Source: Halioglobus sp. (GTDB lineage Bacteria; Pseudomonadota; Gammaproteobacteria; Pseudomonadales; Halieaceae). From it: a stretch of DNA of 59,011 nucleotides. This document shows positions 47,782 to 56,721 of the stretch, in pieces. The notes under the pieces were generated by a model, which was given only the letters and a program-made list of their open reading frames with translations, did no database searches and was not told where the DNA came from. Position 1 is the first letter of the stretch; every line of letters begins with the position of its first letter. A program made the position numbers and the translations under genes. The stretch lies in NCBI GenBank assembly GCA_028825045.1, contig JAPKAY010000021.1, positions 1-59,011 on the forward strand, read 5' to 3'.

Positions 47782-48019
47782 TGAGGGCTGATCTGAGTGT
47801 TGCAAAGTATGGCGCATGCAGCCTATGGAGAGTTGAGAGCAGCGTCGCAAGTCTAGGATTTTAATATATTTATCTAATAGATAACTCTCGTGTAGGTGAT
47901 GTTACTGCCCACTAACATAGAGTAATATAAATACCCTCTTGAGTGGTTTAGTAGTTTAGAAGCGACGAGGGGGCGTTTTAACCAATATCGCAAAATCCCG
48001 ATAGTAAGGACTGTGCAAA

Positions 48020-49600
48020 GTGAATAATATTGCTGAGATGCTTCGCATCCGGGCCCTTGCGACTCCGGATAAAATCGGTGTGCGCTACCTAGAACATGAA
48101 TTCTCATGGCAGGATTTATACCATCAGGCATACCGCCTGAGCCAAAATCTCCAGCTTGCCAATATTGGTAAGGGCGATGTTGTGGGTATTTATGCCCCCC
48201 ATAGCATTGGTCAGGTTGTTGCTCTTTTTGCAGTGGCGATGCGAGATGCTGTGTTCACGATCATAAACCCGCTGCTGGTGCCTGAGCAGGTAAAATATCA
48301 AATTCAGGACGCCTCTGCGATAGCGATCATTGGTACGAGTAATTACCTCTCACCGTTGGAAGAATATTTTGCCAACCAGAAAATGCATGTCGAGACAATC
48401 GACCCTGCGGGCCAGTTTGTTGATGATGCTACTCACGAACTTGATTTGAATGTGCAAATTAGTACCAATATTCCTGCGGATATTTCTAATTATATTTACA
48501 CGTCAGGTTCTACCGGGCTTGCAAAGGGTATTGTTGTCCCGCAGCGAACCCTTTTGGATGGCGCAAGAATTGTTAGTCAGTACCTTAAAATCGGGTCAGC
48601 CGACACTATTCTTAGTATTTTGCCGTTTAGTTTTGACTACGGACTGAACCAGCTGATGAGTTGTGTGTATACCGGCGCCAAAATTGTTATTCATCAGTTT
48701 ATTTTCGCAAAGGACCTTATCAAGCTCCTGATAAGCGAGAAAATTACGGGCATGGCGGCTGTGCCATCGGTATGGCCGAAGCTTCTAAAGCCGGGATTGA
48801 AACAGGATTCCGGGTTTGAATTTCTGCGCTATGTCACGTCGGGGGGCGGTTTTCATCCACCTGCTCTCCTTGAAAGGGTTTCAGAGTTTTTCCCCGGTAC
48901 TGACATCATTGTTATGTATGGCCTCACCGAGTCATTCAGGTCAGCTTATCTGCCATTTGTCGAAATGACCAATCGACCCGGTTCAATAGGGAAGGCGGTA
49001 CCGGAGGTGGAGCTTTTAGTTCTCAATGAGAGTGGAGATCGTTGCAAGCCTGGTGAAAAAGGCGAACTCGTGCATCGTGGTGCATTTGTCACCTACGGCT
49101 ACCTCAATAATCCGGAGTTGACCAAAGAACGGTTTGTTCCATTTAATATGGGAACTAAAGCCTGCCTTCCGGAAGTGGCCGTTCGATCTGGAGATTTGGT
49201 ATCCTTAGATGAGGACGGTTATCTATACTTCCATGGACGTATGGATATGCAGATAAAAAGCAGTGGCTATCGCATCAGTCCCGATGAGGTCGCCCAGGCG
49301 GTTCTTTCGACGCCTGGAATCGTGCAGGCGGCAGTCTTTGGTCTGGCTGACGATGCTCTTGGCGAGGCCATTCACGTTGCGTATGAAACGCAGGATGGCG
49401 AAGAGATTATAGTGAATGAGATAAAGCGTTATGCGAAGGCCTCGCTTGCGCAGTACGCGATTCCACACCATTATCATTTCTACGAAAAGATTCCGCTGAA
49501 TACCAATGGTAAAGTCGATTTTTCCGCATTAAAGCGCGACGTCTCTGATTTACATGATACGTCCCGAGGTGGTGTAGATCAGGGGCGGGCAAACAAATAA
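48020..49600 (+). CDS. Exosortase A-associated acyl-CoA ligase (AMP-forming)
   Basis: This 526-residue adenylate-forming enzyme has the P-loop 'TSGSTGLAKG' at 161-170, 'VMYGLTESFRSAYLP' for adenine binding, and 'GDLVSLDEDGYLYFHGRMDM' with the hinge. The catalytic lysine motif is 'NTNGKVDFSAL' near the end. Start GTG at 48020, with AAGGA nine bases upstream. It leads the acyl-activation segment; the acyl carrier protein at 49775 is the likely acceptor. The acyl or amino acid substrate is unknown. Confidence 0.9.
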   Translation: MNNIAEMLRIRALATPDKIGVRYLEHEFSWQDLYHQAYRLSQNLQLANIGKGDVVGIYAPHSIGQVVALFAVAMRDAVFTIINPLLVPEQVKYQIQDASAIAIIGTSNYLSPLEEYFANQKMHVETIDPAGQFVDDATHELDLNVQISTNIPADISNYIYTSGSTGLAKGIVVPQRTLLDGARIVSQYLKIGSADTILSILPFSFDYGLNQLMSCVYTGAKIVIHQFIFAKDLIKLLISEKITGMAAVPSVWPKLLKPGLKQDSGFEFLRYVTSGGGFHPPALLERVSEFFPGTDIIVMYGLTESFRSAYLPFVEMTNRPGSIGKAVPEVELLVLNESGDRCKPGEKGELVHRGAFVTYGYLNNPELTKERFVPFNMGTKACLPEVAVRSGDLVSLDEDGYLYFHGRMDMQIKSSGYRISPDEVAQAVLSTPGIVQAAVFGLADDALGEAIHVAYETQDGEEIIVNEIKRYAKASLAQYAIPHHYHFYEKIPLNTNGKVDFSALKRDVSDLHDTSRGGVDQGRANK

Positions 49601-49774
49601 TGAATATTGCCAAAGCGCTTCTCAATTTAACAAGGTGAATGAGGGCCAGGAAAGACTGGTCGTTGCGAGGGTGCAGACATCGAGTTGATCGAGAGAGGCG
49701 CTCTTCGCGTCTGACTTAGGCAACACGAGAGATGGCCGTTCAGCAGATAAGCAATACTAACCAGGAGTCATAAG

Positions 49775-50023
49775 ATGTCACTAGACCAAAGCATAAAGCG
49801 GATTCTCCGAGACACTTTGGTGCTCGGAGACGAGGTCGAGTCGCTCGAGGCGACTTCCCCGCTATTGGGTGCAATTCCGGAACTGGATTCTGTTGGAGTC
49901 ATTTCTGTATTGACGGCGCTGGAGGAAGAATACGACATTGTGGTGGAAGACGATGAAATTTCAGCCGCAGTGTTTAACACCCTGGGTACGCTTACTGAAT
50001 TCCTGGAAGAAAAAGTGGGCTAG
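49775..50023 (+). CDS. Acyl carrier protein (copy 1)
   Basis: This 82-residue acidic protein has the phosphopantetheine attachment serine in 'GAIPELDSVGVISVL' (Ser39 after Asp38), followed by the usual helix III region. AGGAG lies eight bases before the ATG. It follows the acyl-CoA ligase by 174 bases and resembles the second carrier at 54675. Its cargo is unknown. Confidence 0.9.
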   Translation: MSLDQSIKRILRDTLVLGDEVESLEATSPLLGAIPELDSVGVISVLTALEEEYDIVVEDDEISAAVFNTLGTLTEFLEEKVG

Positions 50024-50066
50024 ATTTTTTTTCGCGAAGATCTTAAACCCTTTCTCGGGGACTCTT

Positions 50067-51296
50067 CTAGACCAATATTTGTGCTGGAGGCGGATGACCA
50101 AGGAATGCAATTGGACTAGTGGAATAGCCATAGGCACCTGACTGGTAAACTCCAATCAGGTCACCGGGGTGTGCTGCGGTCAATTCCATCTGGGCAGCCA
50201 GAATATCCAAAGGTGTACAGAGTGGCCCGACTACGTTGGCTACTTCCCGCTCCTGGCCGACAACTCGATTGGCTACCACTACGGGAAAGTTCTTGCGTAA
50301 GACCTGACCAAAATTTCCACTGGCGGCGAGGTGCTGATGGAGACCGCCGTTAGTGATAATAAAAACTTCACCGCGGGATATTTTCCGGTCTACAACCTCA
50401 CAGACATATAAGCCTGCTTCACCTACCAGATACCGTCCTAATTCAATTGCTATTTTGGCTGTAGGCAGTCTATCGGCAGTTTCTCGCATTCTAATTTCAA
50501 GATTTTCTGCGATAGGCTCCAGTTCGAGGCGATTCTCTCCTGGAAATAATGGAATCCCGAAACCGCCGCCTATATTGAATGTGCTGATGGGTTGCGGGGC
50601 ATGCTCAGCTAGGCGATAACCGAGATCTATGGTCTTATTTTGTGCGTCGATAATACTTTCTGCACTCAGATTCTGTGAGCCACAGTAAATGTGAAAGCCG
50701 CGAAAATCGAGATTCAGTTCACCAAGTCGTTGCAGCATCGCAGGGACGCGCTCTGAATCAACGCCAAAGGCTTTGGGGCCGCCACCCATCTTTACGCCGG
50801 ACGACTTGAGTTCAAACTCTGGATTTACCCTCACAGCCACGTGGGGCTGTATACCCAGCTGGTCACCGATTAGCGCAGCTCTTTCCATCTCATTCTCAGA
50901 CTCAAGATTGAGTGTTGCTCCTGCGGCAATCGCCTGCTTCAGTTCCCAATCCATTTTGCCGGGACCCGCAAAGCTGATATTTATCGGGTCAAAGCCGCTA
51001 TCGAGCGCGACGCGCAGTTCGCCGGCAGAGGCGACGTCAAGCCCATCGACCAAAGAGGACATATGTTGCACAACAGCTGGCATGGGGTTGGCTTTGATGG
51101 CGTACTTGATGATGAGTCCATTGGGCAGCGAACTGCGCATTTCGGCCATGCGTTTGGTCATTAGCTGACGATCGTAGACATAAAACGGCGCTCCTCCGGC
51201 TTCCATGGCTATATCGGTGATAGCCCGGCCGCCAACCTGTAGGCAGTCTTCGATCACGGGAAACTGGTTCATGGGCGCGTGTTTGGGGCTTTTCAT
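50067..51296 (-). CDS. PLP-dependent decarboxylase, exosortase A-associated
   Basis: This 409-residue protein is of the alanine-racemase-fold decarboxylase family (LysA/ornithine decarboxylase like). The PLP lysine is Lys68 in 'IIKYAIKANPMPA'. Phosphate and dimer motifs are 'FNIGGGFGIPL', 'ELGRYLVGEAG', 'VVGPLCTPLDILA' and 'YQSGAYGYSTSPIAFLGHPPP'. It decarboxylates an amino acid, diaminopimelate or an ACP-bound derivative. It is antisense to its neighbours, between the carrier protein and the hydrolases. Confidence 0.88.
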   Translation of the reverse strand: MKSPKHAPMNQFPVIEDCLQVGGRAITDIAMEAGGAPFYVYDRQLMTKRMAEMRSSLPNGLIIKYAIKANPMPAVVQHMSSLVDGLDVASAGELRVALDSGFDPINISFAGPGKMDWELKQAIAAGATLNLESENEMERAALIGDQLGIQPHVAVRVNPEFELKSSGVKMGGGPKAFGVDSERVPAMLQRLGELNLDFRGFHIYCGSQNLSAESIIDAQNKTIDLGYRLAEHAPQPISTFNIGGGFGIPLFPGENRLELEPIAENLEIRMRETADRLPTAKIAIELGRYLVGEAGLYVCEVVDRKISRGEVFIITNGGLHQHLAASGNFGQVLRKNFPVVVANRVVGQEREVANVVGPLCTPLDILAAQMELTAAHPGDLIGVYQSGAYGYSTSPIAFLGHPPPAQILV

Positions 51297-51345
51297 AGGT
51301 TTGCCAGACTAGAGTCATTTTTTTGGAAAAATATACCTAAGGAGT

Positions 51346-51468
51346 ATGACAGAAATGAAACTTCGCAGAAACGCACTATATGCGTGTTGTGAAGCTGTTC
51401 ACAAAAGCTTGGAGGGACTATTTATAATTTGCTGTCCTTCAGGCGTAGTCTCAAAATGTGCTTGCTAG
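51346..51468 (+). CDS. Candidate small cysteine-rich peptide
   Basis: A 40-codon frame (37 if the second ATG at 51355 is used) lies in the 341-base gap between the decarboxylase and hydrolase 2. AAGGAG at 51339-51344 is ten bases before the second ATG and one base before the first. The peptide has six cysteines in three close pairs ('YACCEAV', 'IICCPSG', 'KCAC' at the end) and a basic start. No homology is known to me; chance occurrence is possible. The rest of the gap is empty. Confidence 0.3.
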   Translation: MTEMKLRRNALYACCEAVHKSLEGLFIICCPSGVVSKCAC

Positions 51469-51637
51469 CGATTGTCAGAACTGCAAAAATAATTTGCATC
51501 GATGGGTGTTGATCTAACCCGCTTTTTGGAGTGAACTAGGGCCTAGTAGCGATAGTCTGTTCCCCTCAGTAATTACAGTGCCGCTGGGGGCATCGCAGAC
51601 AAATTCACTGGAACTCAAGCGATGAAAACCTGACAGT

Positions 51638-52459
51638 ATGCCGGTATCAGTCAAGCCAATGTTTTTGGATGGTGAAAATGGGCGTATTTTTGCCCTGCAC
51701 TTTTGCCCCGAAATGGACTCCATCAGGGCACATATCGTGTTTTTACCTCCATTTGCGGAGGAGATGAATCGCTGTCGACATCTGGCAGCTGACCAGGCAC
51801 GCCGTTTCGCGACCATGGGTTTCTCGTGCCTCATTATCGATCCATTTGGAACGGGAGACAGTGAGGGTGAATTGGCCCAGTCGAGTTGGAAGGGCTGGCA
51901 TGCGGATGCAATGACAGGGGTGCAGTGGTGTCAGCAACAGCAGCACCTGCCAGTTATACTTTGGGGCTTGCGCCTGGGTGCTTTGCTCGCTTTAGATCTC
52001 GCAGCAAAGCGCACTGACCAGTTCTCCAGTCTGCTGCTGTGGCAGCCCGTGACCAACGGTAAAACCTTTCTCACCCAGATATTGCGAGCACGTATTGCCT
52101 ACCTGTCGGGAATGGAAATGCCCCCTGAGACGACCGGAGAAATGCGCTCGCGCCTGGAAGGCGGAGAGAACATTGAGGTTGCTGGCTATGTCCTGGGCGG
52201 AACACTGGCCAAGGATATAGATAATCTGAGTGTTTCCGCGTTGACAGGCTTGTCAGGAGCGAATATCCATTGGTTGCAGCAGGCCTCAGCCTCTGCAGAG
52301 GGGCCGTCTTCTGGCGTGCAAAAGGTAGTTGATCAGTTGGTATCCCAGGACAATAAGGTCGATGTGACCCTGTTTCAATCCCCTCAGATTTGGCAATTGA
52401 GCGAGCGCGCGGATTGTCGCCAGTTGCTGGACAAGACGAGTGCAATACAGCTTTTATAA
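51638..52459 (+). CDS. Hydrolase 2, exosortase A-associated (copy 1)
   Basis: This 273-residue alpha/beta-hydrolase-fold protein has 'LPPFAEEMNRCRHLAADQAR' at the oxyanion strand and 'IIDPFGTGDSEGEL'. At the nucleophile elbow it has 'WGLRLGALLALDLA': Arg112 stands where Ser would be. The same change is found in copy 2, so it is a family trait rather than decay. The absence of a serine suggests a non-hydrolytic or partner role. Its stop abuts the hydrolase 1 start (TAAATG). Confidence 0.85.
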   Translation: MPVSVKPMFLDGENGRIFALHFCPEMDSIRAHIVFLPPFAEEMNRCRHLAADQARRFATMGFSCLIIDPFGTGDSEGELAQSSWKGWHADAMTGVQWCQQQQHLPVILWGLRLGALLALDLAAKRTDQFSSLLLWQPVTNGKTFLTQILRARIAYLSGMEMPPETTGEMRSRLEGGENIEVAGYVLGGTLAKDIDNLSVSALTGLSGANIHWLQQASASAEGPSSGVQKVVDQLVSQDNKVDVTLFQSPQIWQLSERADCRQLLDKTSAIQLL

Positions 52460-53338
52460 ATGATGAATGTAAAAGAAATCCCCGTTGTTTTTGAGTGCCA
52501 AGGTGTGCAGCTAATTGGCGTTATACACCTGCCAGAGCGTCCAATGGCGACCGGCCTCATAACCGTTGCAGCGGGAGGTATCCAATATCGTGCAGGCTGC
52601 GGGCGCCAGCTTCTGTCGCTCGCCCGAAACCTTGCCTCCCAGGGAACGCCTGTAATGCGATTCGATAACCGTGGGATGGGTGACAGCGTTGGCGAACTGC
52701 TGGGCTTCGAGGACATGGAGGCGGACCTGCAATGTGCTATAGATGTTTTTAGACAGAGCGTTCCGGAATTACAGCATGTCGTGCTCTATGGGGGTTGCGA
52801 GGCAGCATCGGGTATTATGATTAGCGCATGGAATTTGTCAGGCGTTGAAAGCATAATCCTGGCGAACCCCTGGGTGAGCGACTCAATGAGCGCAGCTATT
52901 ACCAGTACCCACTATATTCAACGTTTGAAAGGGGCGCATTTTTGGAAGAAGCTATTTAGCTTTCAGTACAGTATTTCGGAGTACGCTCCTCTTCTATTGG
53001 GTTATCTGAAGAAAAAAATGTTGGCGCTGACAAAGCCGCCTGAACCAGTCTCGAGTGGGCTTCAGGAGTTAAGGAAGCCTTATCAGGAGCGCATGTTGTC
53101 CGGGTTTAGTGGTTTTGATGGTCCAGTACTGTTTCTCAAGAGCGGCCTTAGCCTTATCAGTGAAGAGTTTGACCAGCTAGTTGACGAATCAAGTGCCTGG
53201 AGTGAGGCCTGCAATAGGCCCGCGGTTAAACGGATCGAACTACCCTCAGCCGATCAAACCTTTTCCACTGCCGCAGCCAGGAGTGAAATGAGTGCAGCGG
53301 CGGTTGAGTGGTTAGAACAAATGAACTCGGTCTCCTGA
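52460..53338 (+). CDS. Hydrolase 1, exosortase A-associated (copy 1, divergent)
   Basis: This 292-residue alpha/beta-hydrolase-fold protein has 'AAGGIQYRAGCGRQLLSLAR' and 'MRFDNRGMGDSVGE'. The nucleophile elbow 'YGGCEAASG' carries Cys113. At the C-terminus the expected catalytic His is Gln266 ('SADQTFS', whereas copy 2 has 'GADHTFS'). The protein is therefore probably inactive as a hydrolase, or altered in chemistry. It forms a pair with the preceding hydrolase 2. Confidence 0.85.
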   Translation: MMNVKEIPVVFECQGVQLIGVIHLPERPMATGLITVAAGGIQYRAGCGRQLLSLARNLASQGTPVMRFDNRGMGDSVGELLGFEDMEADLQCAIDVFRQSVPELQHVVLYGGCEAASGIMISAWNLSGVESIILANPWVSDSMSAAITSTHYIQRLKGAHFWKKLFSFQYSISEYAPLLLGYLKKKMLALTKPPEPVSSGLQELRKPYQERMLSGFSGFDGPVLFLKSGLSLISEEFDQLVDESSAWSEACNRPAVKRIELPSADQTFSTAAARSEMSAAAVEWLEQMNSVS

Positions 53339-53459
53339 AACTCGAAAGGCGTAGGACAGCTTCTGAACATCTAGTAGCTCAACCGGTTCCTCGTAGTGCT
53401 TGACAGGCCGAATTTGGTTTCACCGGAGGCCTGGATGATTGAGTAGCTGAATTGCTGGT

Positions 53460-54539
53460 TTAGCGCGTTTCTTTCAGTCGTTTGTACAAGCCTTTCAGGA
53501 TGTGACCAATTAGCATAGCACTGCCGCGCAGCGTTTTAGGGTTATAAGCGGCCAAACCGTGGCGCTCCCGTCGCACCGACATCCAATCTTTTTTGTAGCC
53601 GTCGTCTCCGGACAGATAGTCGATCGAGGTGACTTTATCGGCATCGATAACATGCTCCATCATGAAAGCCGTAAGCACCGTTCCCGGCGAAAGTCGTTTG
53701 TAGCTTTCGTCGTAAGCAAGCTTGAATATGTAGGCAGTCCCGTTCGCGACAATCCAGATTTGGCTGGCGACAGGCTTGTTGTCGTAATGGGCGATGCCCA
53801 GCCGCAGCCAACCTCGTCTGGCGGCCATCCGCATTAGCTGAGGGATAAACTCAGGGTAGGGTTCTTCTTTCTTCCAACTTTTGTTGTATACGGCGACAAA
53901 CTGAAGTATCGCATTCTCCGTGGAGTCAGGGTCTTGTATTAATTGGAGTTGACCTTTCTCCGGCCCCAGAAACTTCCGCGTTCGCCGAGCAACTGTGTTC
54001 CGCAATTGCGAGGGCCGGGAAGCCAAATAAGATTGATAAGTGTTTTCACCCAGTCTATGGATCCAATTTCCAAAGCAAAAAAAGGAGTGCAGACCTTTCC
54101 AGCCTGAGCGAGCGAGGGCACGACGAGCGAGGTCAAATTCAGGTGCTTGCTGATCCATGGGTGAGAGTGTAATGGCAGTCAACTTCTCAACCGTGATGAG
54201 ATATCGAAAGAGCTCAGTAAAAAGGACTTCAGGCGTTTCAGAACTGGCCAAAGGCGAAAATAAAGAGGTATAGAATGTGCTCAGTGCATGGGCCTGGCCA
54301 CTACCAGCACTGAGCCGCAGGGGGCAAACAACGAAATCCTCAGCGGAGAGCCGAGCGATATAAATCACGGCCTTTTCTTTTGGATCCAGAGCGGTGGAGG
54401 CCAGATTCGCCAGCCAGGCTTGGCCTAACTGCCAATTGTGGCTTTCGTAATCTACAAATGTCCCATGCAGACAATCTTCCAGTTCGTCGTCCGACAAGCT
54501 GAATTTTTCTATGTGAACTCGGTTACTGGATTTAACCAA
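53460..54539 (-). CDS. GNAT/FemAB-like acyltransferase (Acetyltransf_6 type)
   Basis: This 359-residue protein has the C-terminal GNAT-like half 'WLRLGIAHYDNKPVASQIWI' and 'YIFKLAYDESYKRLSPGTVL', followed by 'IDYLSGDDGYKKDWMSVRRE', as in the BioF2/CelD-type family. The N-terminal half is a degenerate GNAT repeat. It sits antisense between the two hydrolase pairs. It may transfer an acyl or aminoacyl group from a carrier protein to the polysaccharide (inference). Confidence 0.8.
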   Translation of the reverse strand: MVKSSNRVHIEKFSLSDDELEDCLHGTFVDYESHNWQLGQAWLANLASTALDPKEKAVIYIARLSAEDFVVCPLRLSAGSGQAHALSTFYTSLFSPLASSETPEVLFTELFRYLITVEKLTAITLSPMDQQAPEFDLARRALARSGWKGLHSFFCFGNWIHRLGENTYQSYLASRPSQLRNTVARRTRKFLGPEKGQLQLIQDPDSTENAILQFVAVYNKSWKKEEPYPEFIPQLMRMAARRGWLRLGIAHYDNKPVASQIWIVANGTAYIFKLAYDESYKRLSPGTVLTAFMMEHVIDADKVTSIDYLSGDDGYKKDWMSVRRERHGLAAYNPKTLRGSAMLIGHILKGLYKRLKETR

Positions 54540-54674
54540 CTTGAGGATGCCGGATATTGGGTCAGTGAAATACTATCGTGTATTGGTCAGCGAATGGCAA
54601 TACCTGCCCCAATTGTGATTTCGGGGTCACATTTGCGTCTTGAGTAGAATATGATGCGAGGTTAGCATGACGGG

Positions 54675-54995
54675 GTGAACTCATCATACACAGACCCTGT
54701 TGCACAACCCACGCTCGATATAGTTAACGGTAATAGTGTGAACGAACTGGATATTCAGTCAAATGTGATCGCGATTCTGCGATCCGCGTTGGGCGTTCCC
54801 GACGGGGCTATCGCCGCGGACCCTGATACCCCACTGCTGGGTGCCATTCCCGAAATGGATTCTATGTCTGTAGTCGCTATTTTACTGAGCATCGAAGAGC
54901 AGTATGGGATTACGGTCGATGATGAAGAAATTGATGCCGATGTTTTTGCTACTGTCGGTAGTCTGACCGTTTTTGTCGAGTCCAAACTCGGGTAG
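54675..54995 (+). CDS. Acyl carrier protein (copy 2)
   Basis: This protein has 106 residues from the GTG at 54675. The carrier fold covers about residues 22-105, with Ser63 in 'GAIPEMDSMSVVAIL' after Asp62. An alternative GTG at 54738 would give 85 residues, closer to copy 1; neither has a strong ribosome site. It resembles copy 1 at 49775 ('PLLGAIPE.DS', '.EEQYGI.VDDEEI'). It begins the second carrier/hydrolase module. Confidence 0.85.
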   Translation: MNSSYTDPVAQPTLDIVNGNSVNELDIQSNVIAILRSALGVPDGAIAADPDTPLLGAIPEMDSMSVVAILLSIEEQYGITVDDEEIDADVFATVGSLTVFVESKLG

Positions 54996-54998
54996 TGA

Positions 54999-55823
54999 AT
55001 GAACTCTTCTGAATACACTATAACAGCCGATTTCCTGGATTGCGGGGGAAGAAAGCTGTTCTACCTGCTGCTGCAGCCCGCCACCGTTGAACCACACAGT
55101 TGCATATTATATCTGCCTCCGTTTGCCGAGGAGATGCACATGTCCCGGCACATTGTTGCTAGTCAGGCCCGTGAGTTGGCCGCGGGGGGCTACACCGTTA
55201 TGCTGCTTGATCCAACTGGTTGTGGCGATAGCGGCGGGGAGTTTGCTGATGCCAGTTGGCAAATCTGGTTGGATGACGCAGCGTTCGCGGCACATACATT
55301 GCAAGGCATAGGCGGTGGGCCCTTAACACTCTGGGGGCTGCGTTTGGGCGCGCTACTTGCCTGTGAAGTATCGCTAAGACTGTCGAACATACAAAAACTC
55401 CTGTTATGGCAGCCTATCCTGAATGGCGAGCAGCAAATAGATCAATTTCTGCGACTGCGCAGCGCTGCATCGGTGTTGAGTACGCCACAGACATTCAACC
55501 GGAAGGCACTGTGGACTGAGCTGCGTGCCGGAGGTTCACTGGAGATAGCGGGGTACGAATTGTCTTCTGAGTTGGCGTTGGAGATGTCTACATCGAGACT
55601 TAATGACCTTAGCCCAAAATGTATGGTGAACTGGTTGGAGGTCGGTACTTCCCCCGATGGACGTCTCTCGGTTGCGAGCGAAAATGTTTTGACGCATTGG
55701 CAGGAGCGGGGCATACAGGTTGATAGCAGGTTTGTATGCGGGGATCCGTTTTGGCGCACTCCAGACGCACGGGTTAACGCGGATTTGCAACGCAATACAT
55801 TAGATTTGTTGGCTGAGCGATGA
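54999..55823 (+). CDS. Hydrolase 2, exosortase A-associated (copy 2)
   Basis: This 274-residue protein is a paralog of 51638-52459. It has 'LPPFAEEMHMSRHIVASQAR', 'LLDPTGCGDSGGEFADASW', and 'LWGLRLGALLACEVS' with Arg115 at the nucleophile position. It follows the carrier protein by three bases and overlaps hydrolase 1 by four (ATGA), giving a tight three-gene unit. Confidence 0.85.
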   Translation: MNSSEYTITADFLDCGGRKLFYLLLQPATVEPHSCILYLPPFAEEMHMSRHIVASQARELAAGGYTVMLLDPTGCGDSGGEFADASWQIWLDDAAFAAHTLQGIGGGPLTLWGLRLGALLACEVSLRLSNIQKLLLWQPILNGEQQIDQFLRLRSAASVLSTPQTFNRKALWTELRAGGSLEIAGYELSSELALEMSTSRLNDLSPKCMVNWLEVGTSPDGRLSVASENVLTHWQERGIQVDSRFVCGDPFWRTPDARVNADLQRNTLDLLAER

Positions 55824-56674
55824 CTGAGTATAAGGAAAAGGGATTGGTTTTTCGCTGCGCTGACAATCGTCTGGTGGGAGTAGCTGCTATTCCTGAAACT
55901 GAAGCACATGTTGGCGTACTTATCATGGTAGGAGGGCCACAGTATAGGGCGGGAAGCCATCGACAGTTCACTCTGTTGGCGCGAAGTTTGGCATCCGCTG
56001 GCATACCTTCTCTCAGATTCGACTATGCTGGCATGGGGGATAGCGAAGGTGACAGGCTAGGATTCGAAAAAATCGACCTGGATGTCGCTGCGGCAATCGA
56101 TATATTTCAAGATAGTGTTCCGGGGATATCTCACGTGATTCTTTGGGGTCTTTGCGATGCTGCTTCCAGTGCCATGATGTTGGCCCATCGCGACGTGCGA
56201 ATAAAGGGCATGGTTTTGCTAAACCCCTGGGTTCACAGTGGGGAGTATTCTCCAGCGGTCAAGCTATCACATTTTTATCGGCCACTCTTTACGCAGAAGG
56301 ATCAATGGCGTCGTTTACTGTCGGGGAAAATAGCGCTGCTCCCTGCACTCAAGGAGCTTGCACAAGACGGCTTGTCGCTGGTCGGCAAATATCTGTCAAG
56401 GCGTAAATCCGCGCAAGCGCAACTTTTTTTCGTTGACGAGATGCTCGATGGCTTGCAGCGATTCAAGGACGATGTTCTTCTCATTCTCAGCAGTAATGAT
56501 CTTGCGGCCAAAGAATTCAGCACATTGGCCGACAGTGACCCGAGCTGGCAAGCTGCTATGCACAAACCAGGTGTTGAAGTTCATTCAATTGACGGCGCCG
56601 ATCATACGTTTTCCCAGCGCAGGGCGCAGGATCTGGTGGCAGAGTTGACCATCCAATGGGTAAAACGATTGTAG
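55820..56674 (+). CDS. Hydrolase 1, exosortase A-associated (copy 2)
   Basis: This 284-residue alpha/beta hydrolase has 'MVGGPQYRAGSHRQFTLLAR', 'LRFDYAGMGDSEGDRLGFE', the elbow 'WGLCDAASS' with nucleophile Cys112, and a C-terminal catalytic 'GADHTFS' with His262. All active-site elements are present, unlike copy 1. A Cys nucleophile is typical of this family. The substrate is probably a carrier-bound thioester or a polymer ester. Confidence 0.87.
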   Translation: MTEYKEKGLVFRCADNRLVGVAAIPETEAHVGVLIMVGGPQYRAGSHRQFTLLARSLASAGIPSLRFDYAGMGDSEGDRLGFEKIDLDVAAAIDIFQDSVPGISHVILWGLCDAASSAMMLAHRDVRIKGMVLLNPWVHSGEYSPAVKLSHFYRPLFTQKDQWRRLLSGKIALLPALKELAQDGLSLVGKYLSRRKSAQAQLFFVDEMLDGLQRFKDDVLLILSSNDLAAKEFSTLADSDPSWQAAMHKPGVEVHSIDGADHTFSQRRAQDLVAELTIQWVKRL

Positions 56675-56721
56675 AGTTTGGTTCGTGGAGCGCATTAGGC
56701 GGCAATGCGTGTTTTATGGAC

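Noticed and set aside
54628..54648. CGGGGTCACATTTGCG upstream of acyl carrier copy 2
   Set aside because: GG-N10-GC spacing is right, but most other -24 consensus bases do not match and no upstream motif was found.
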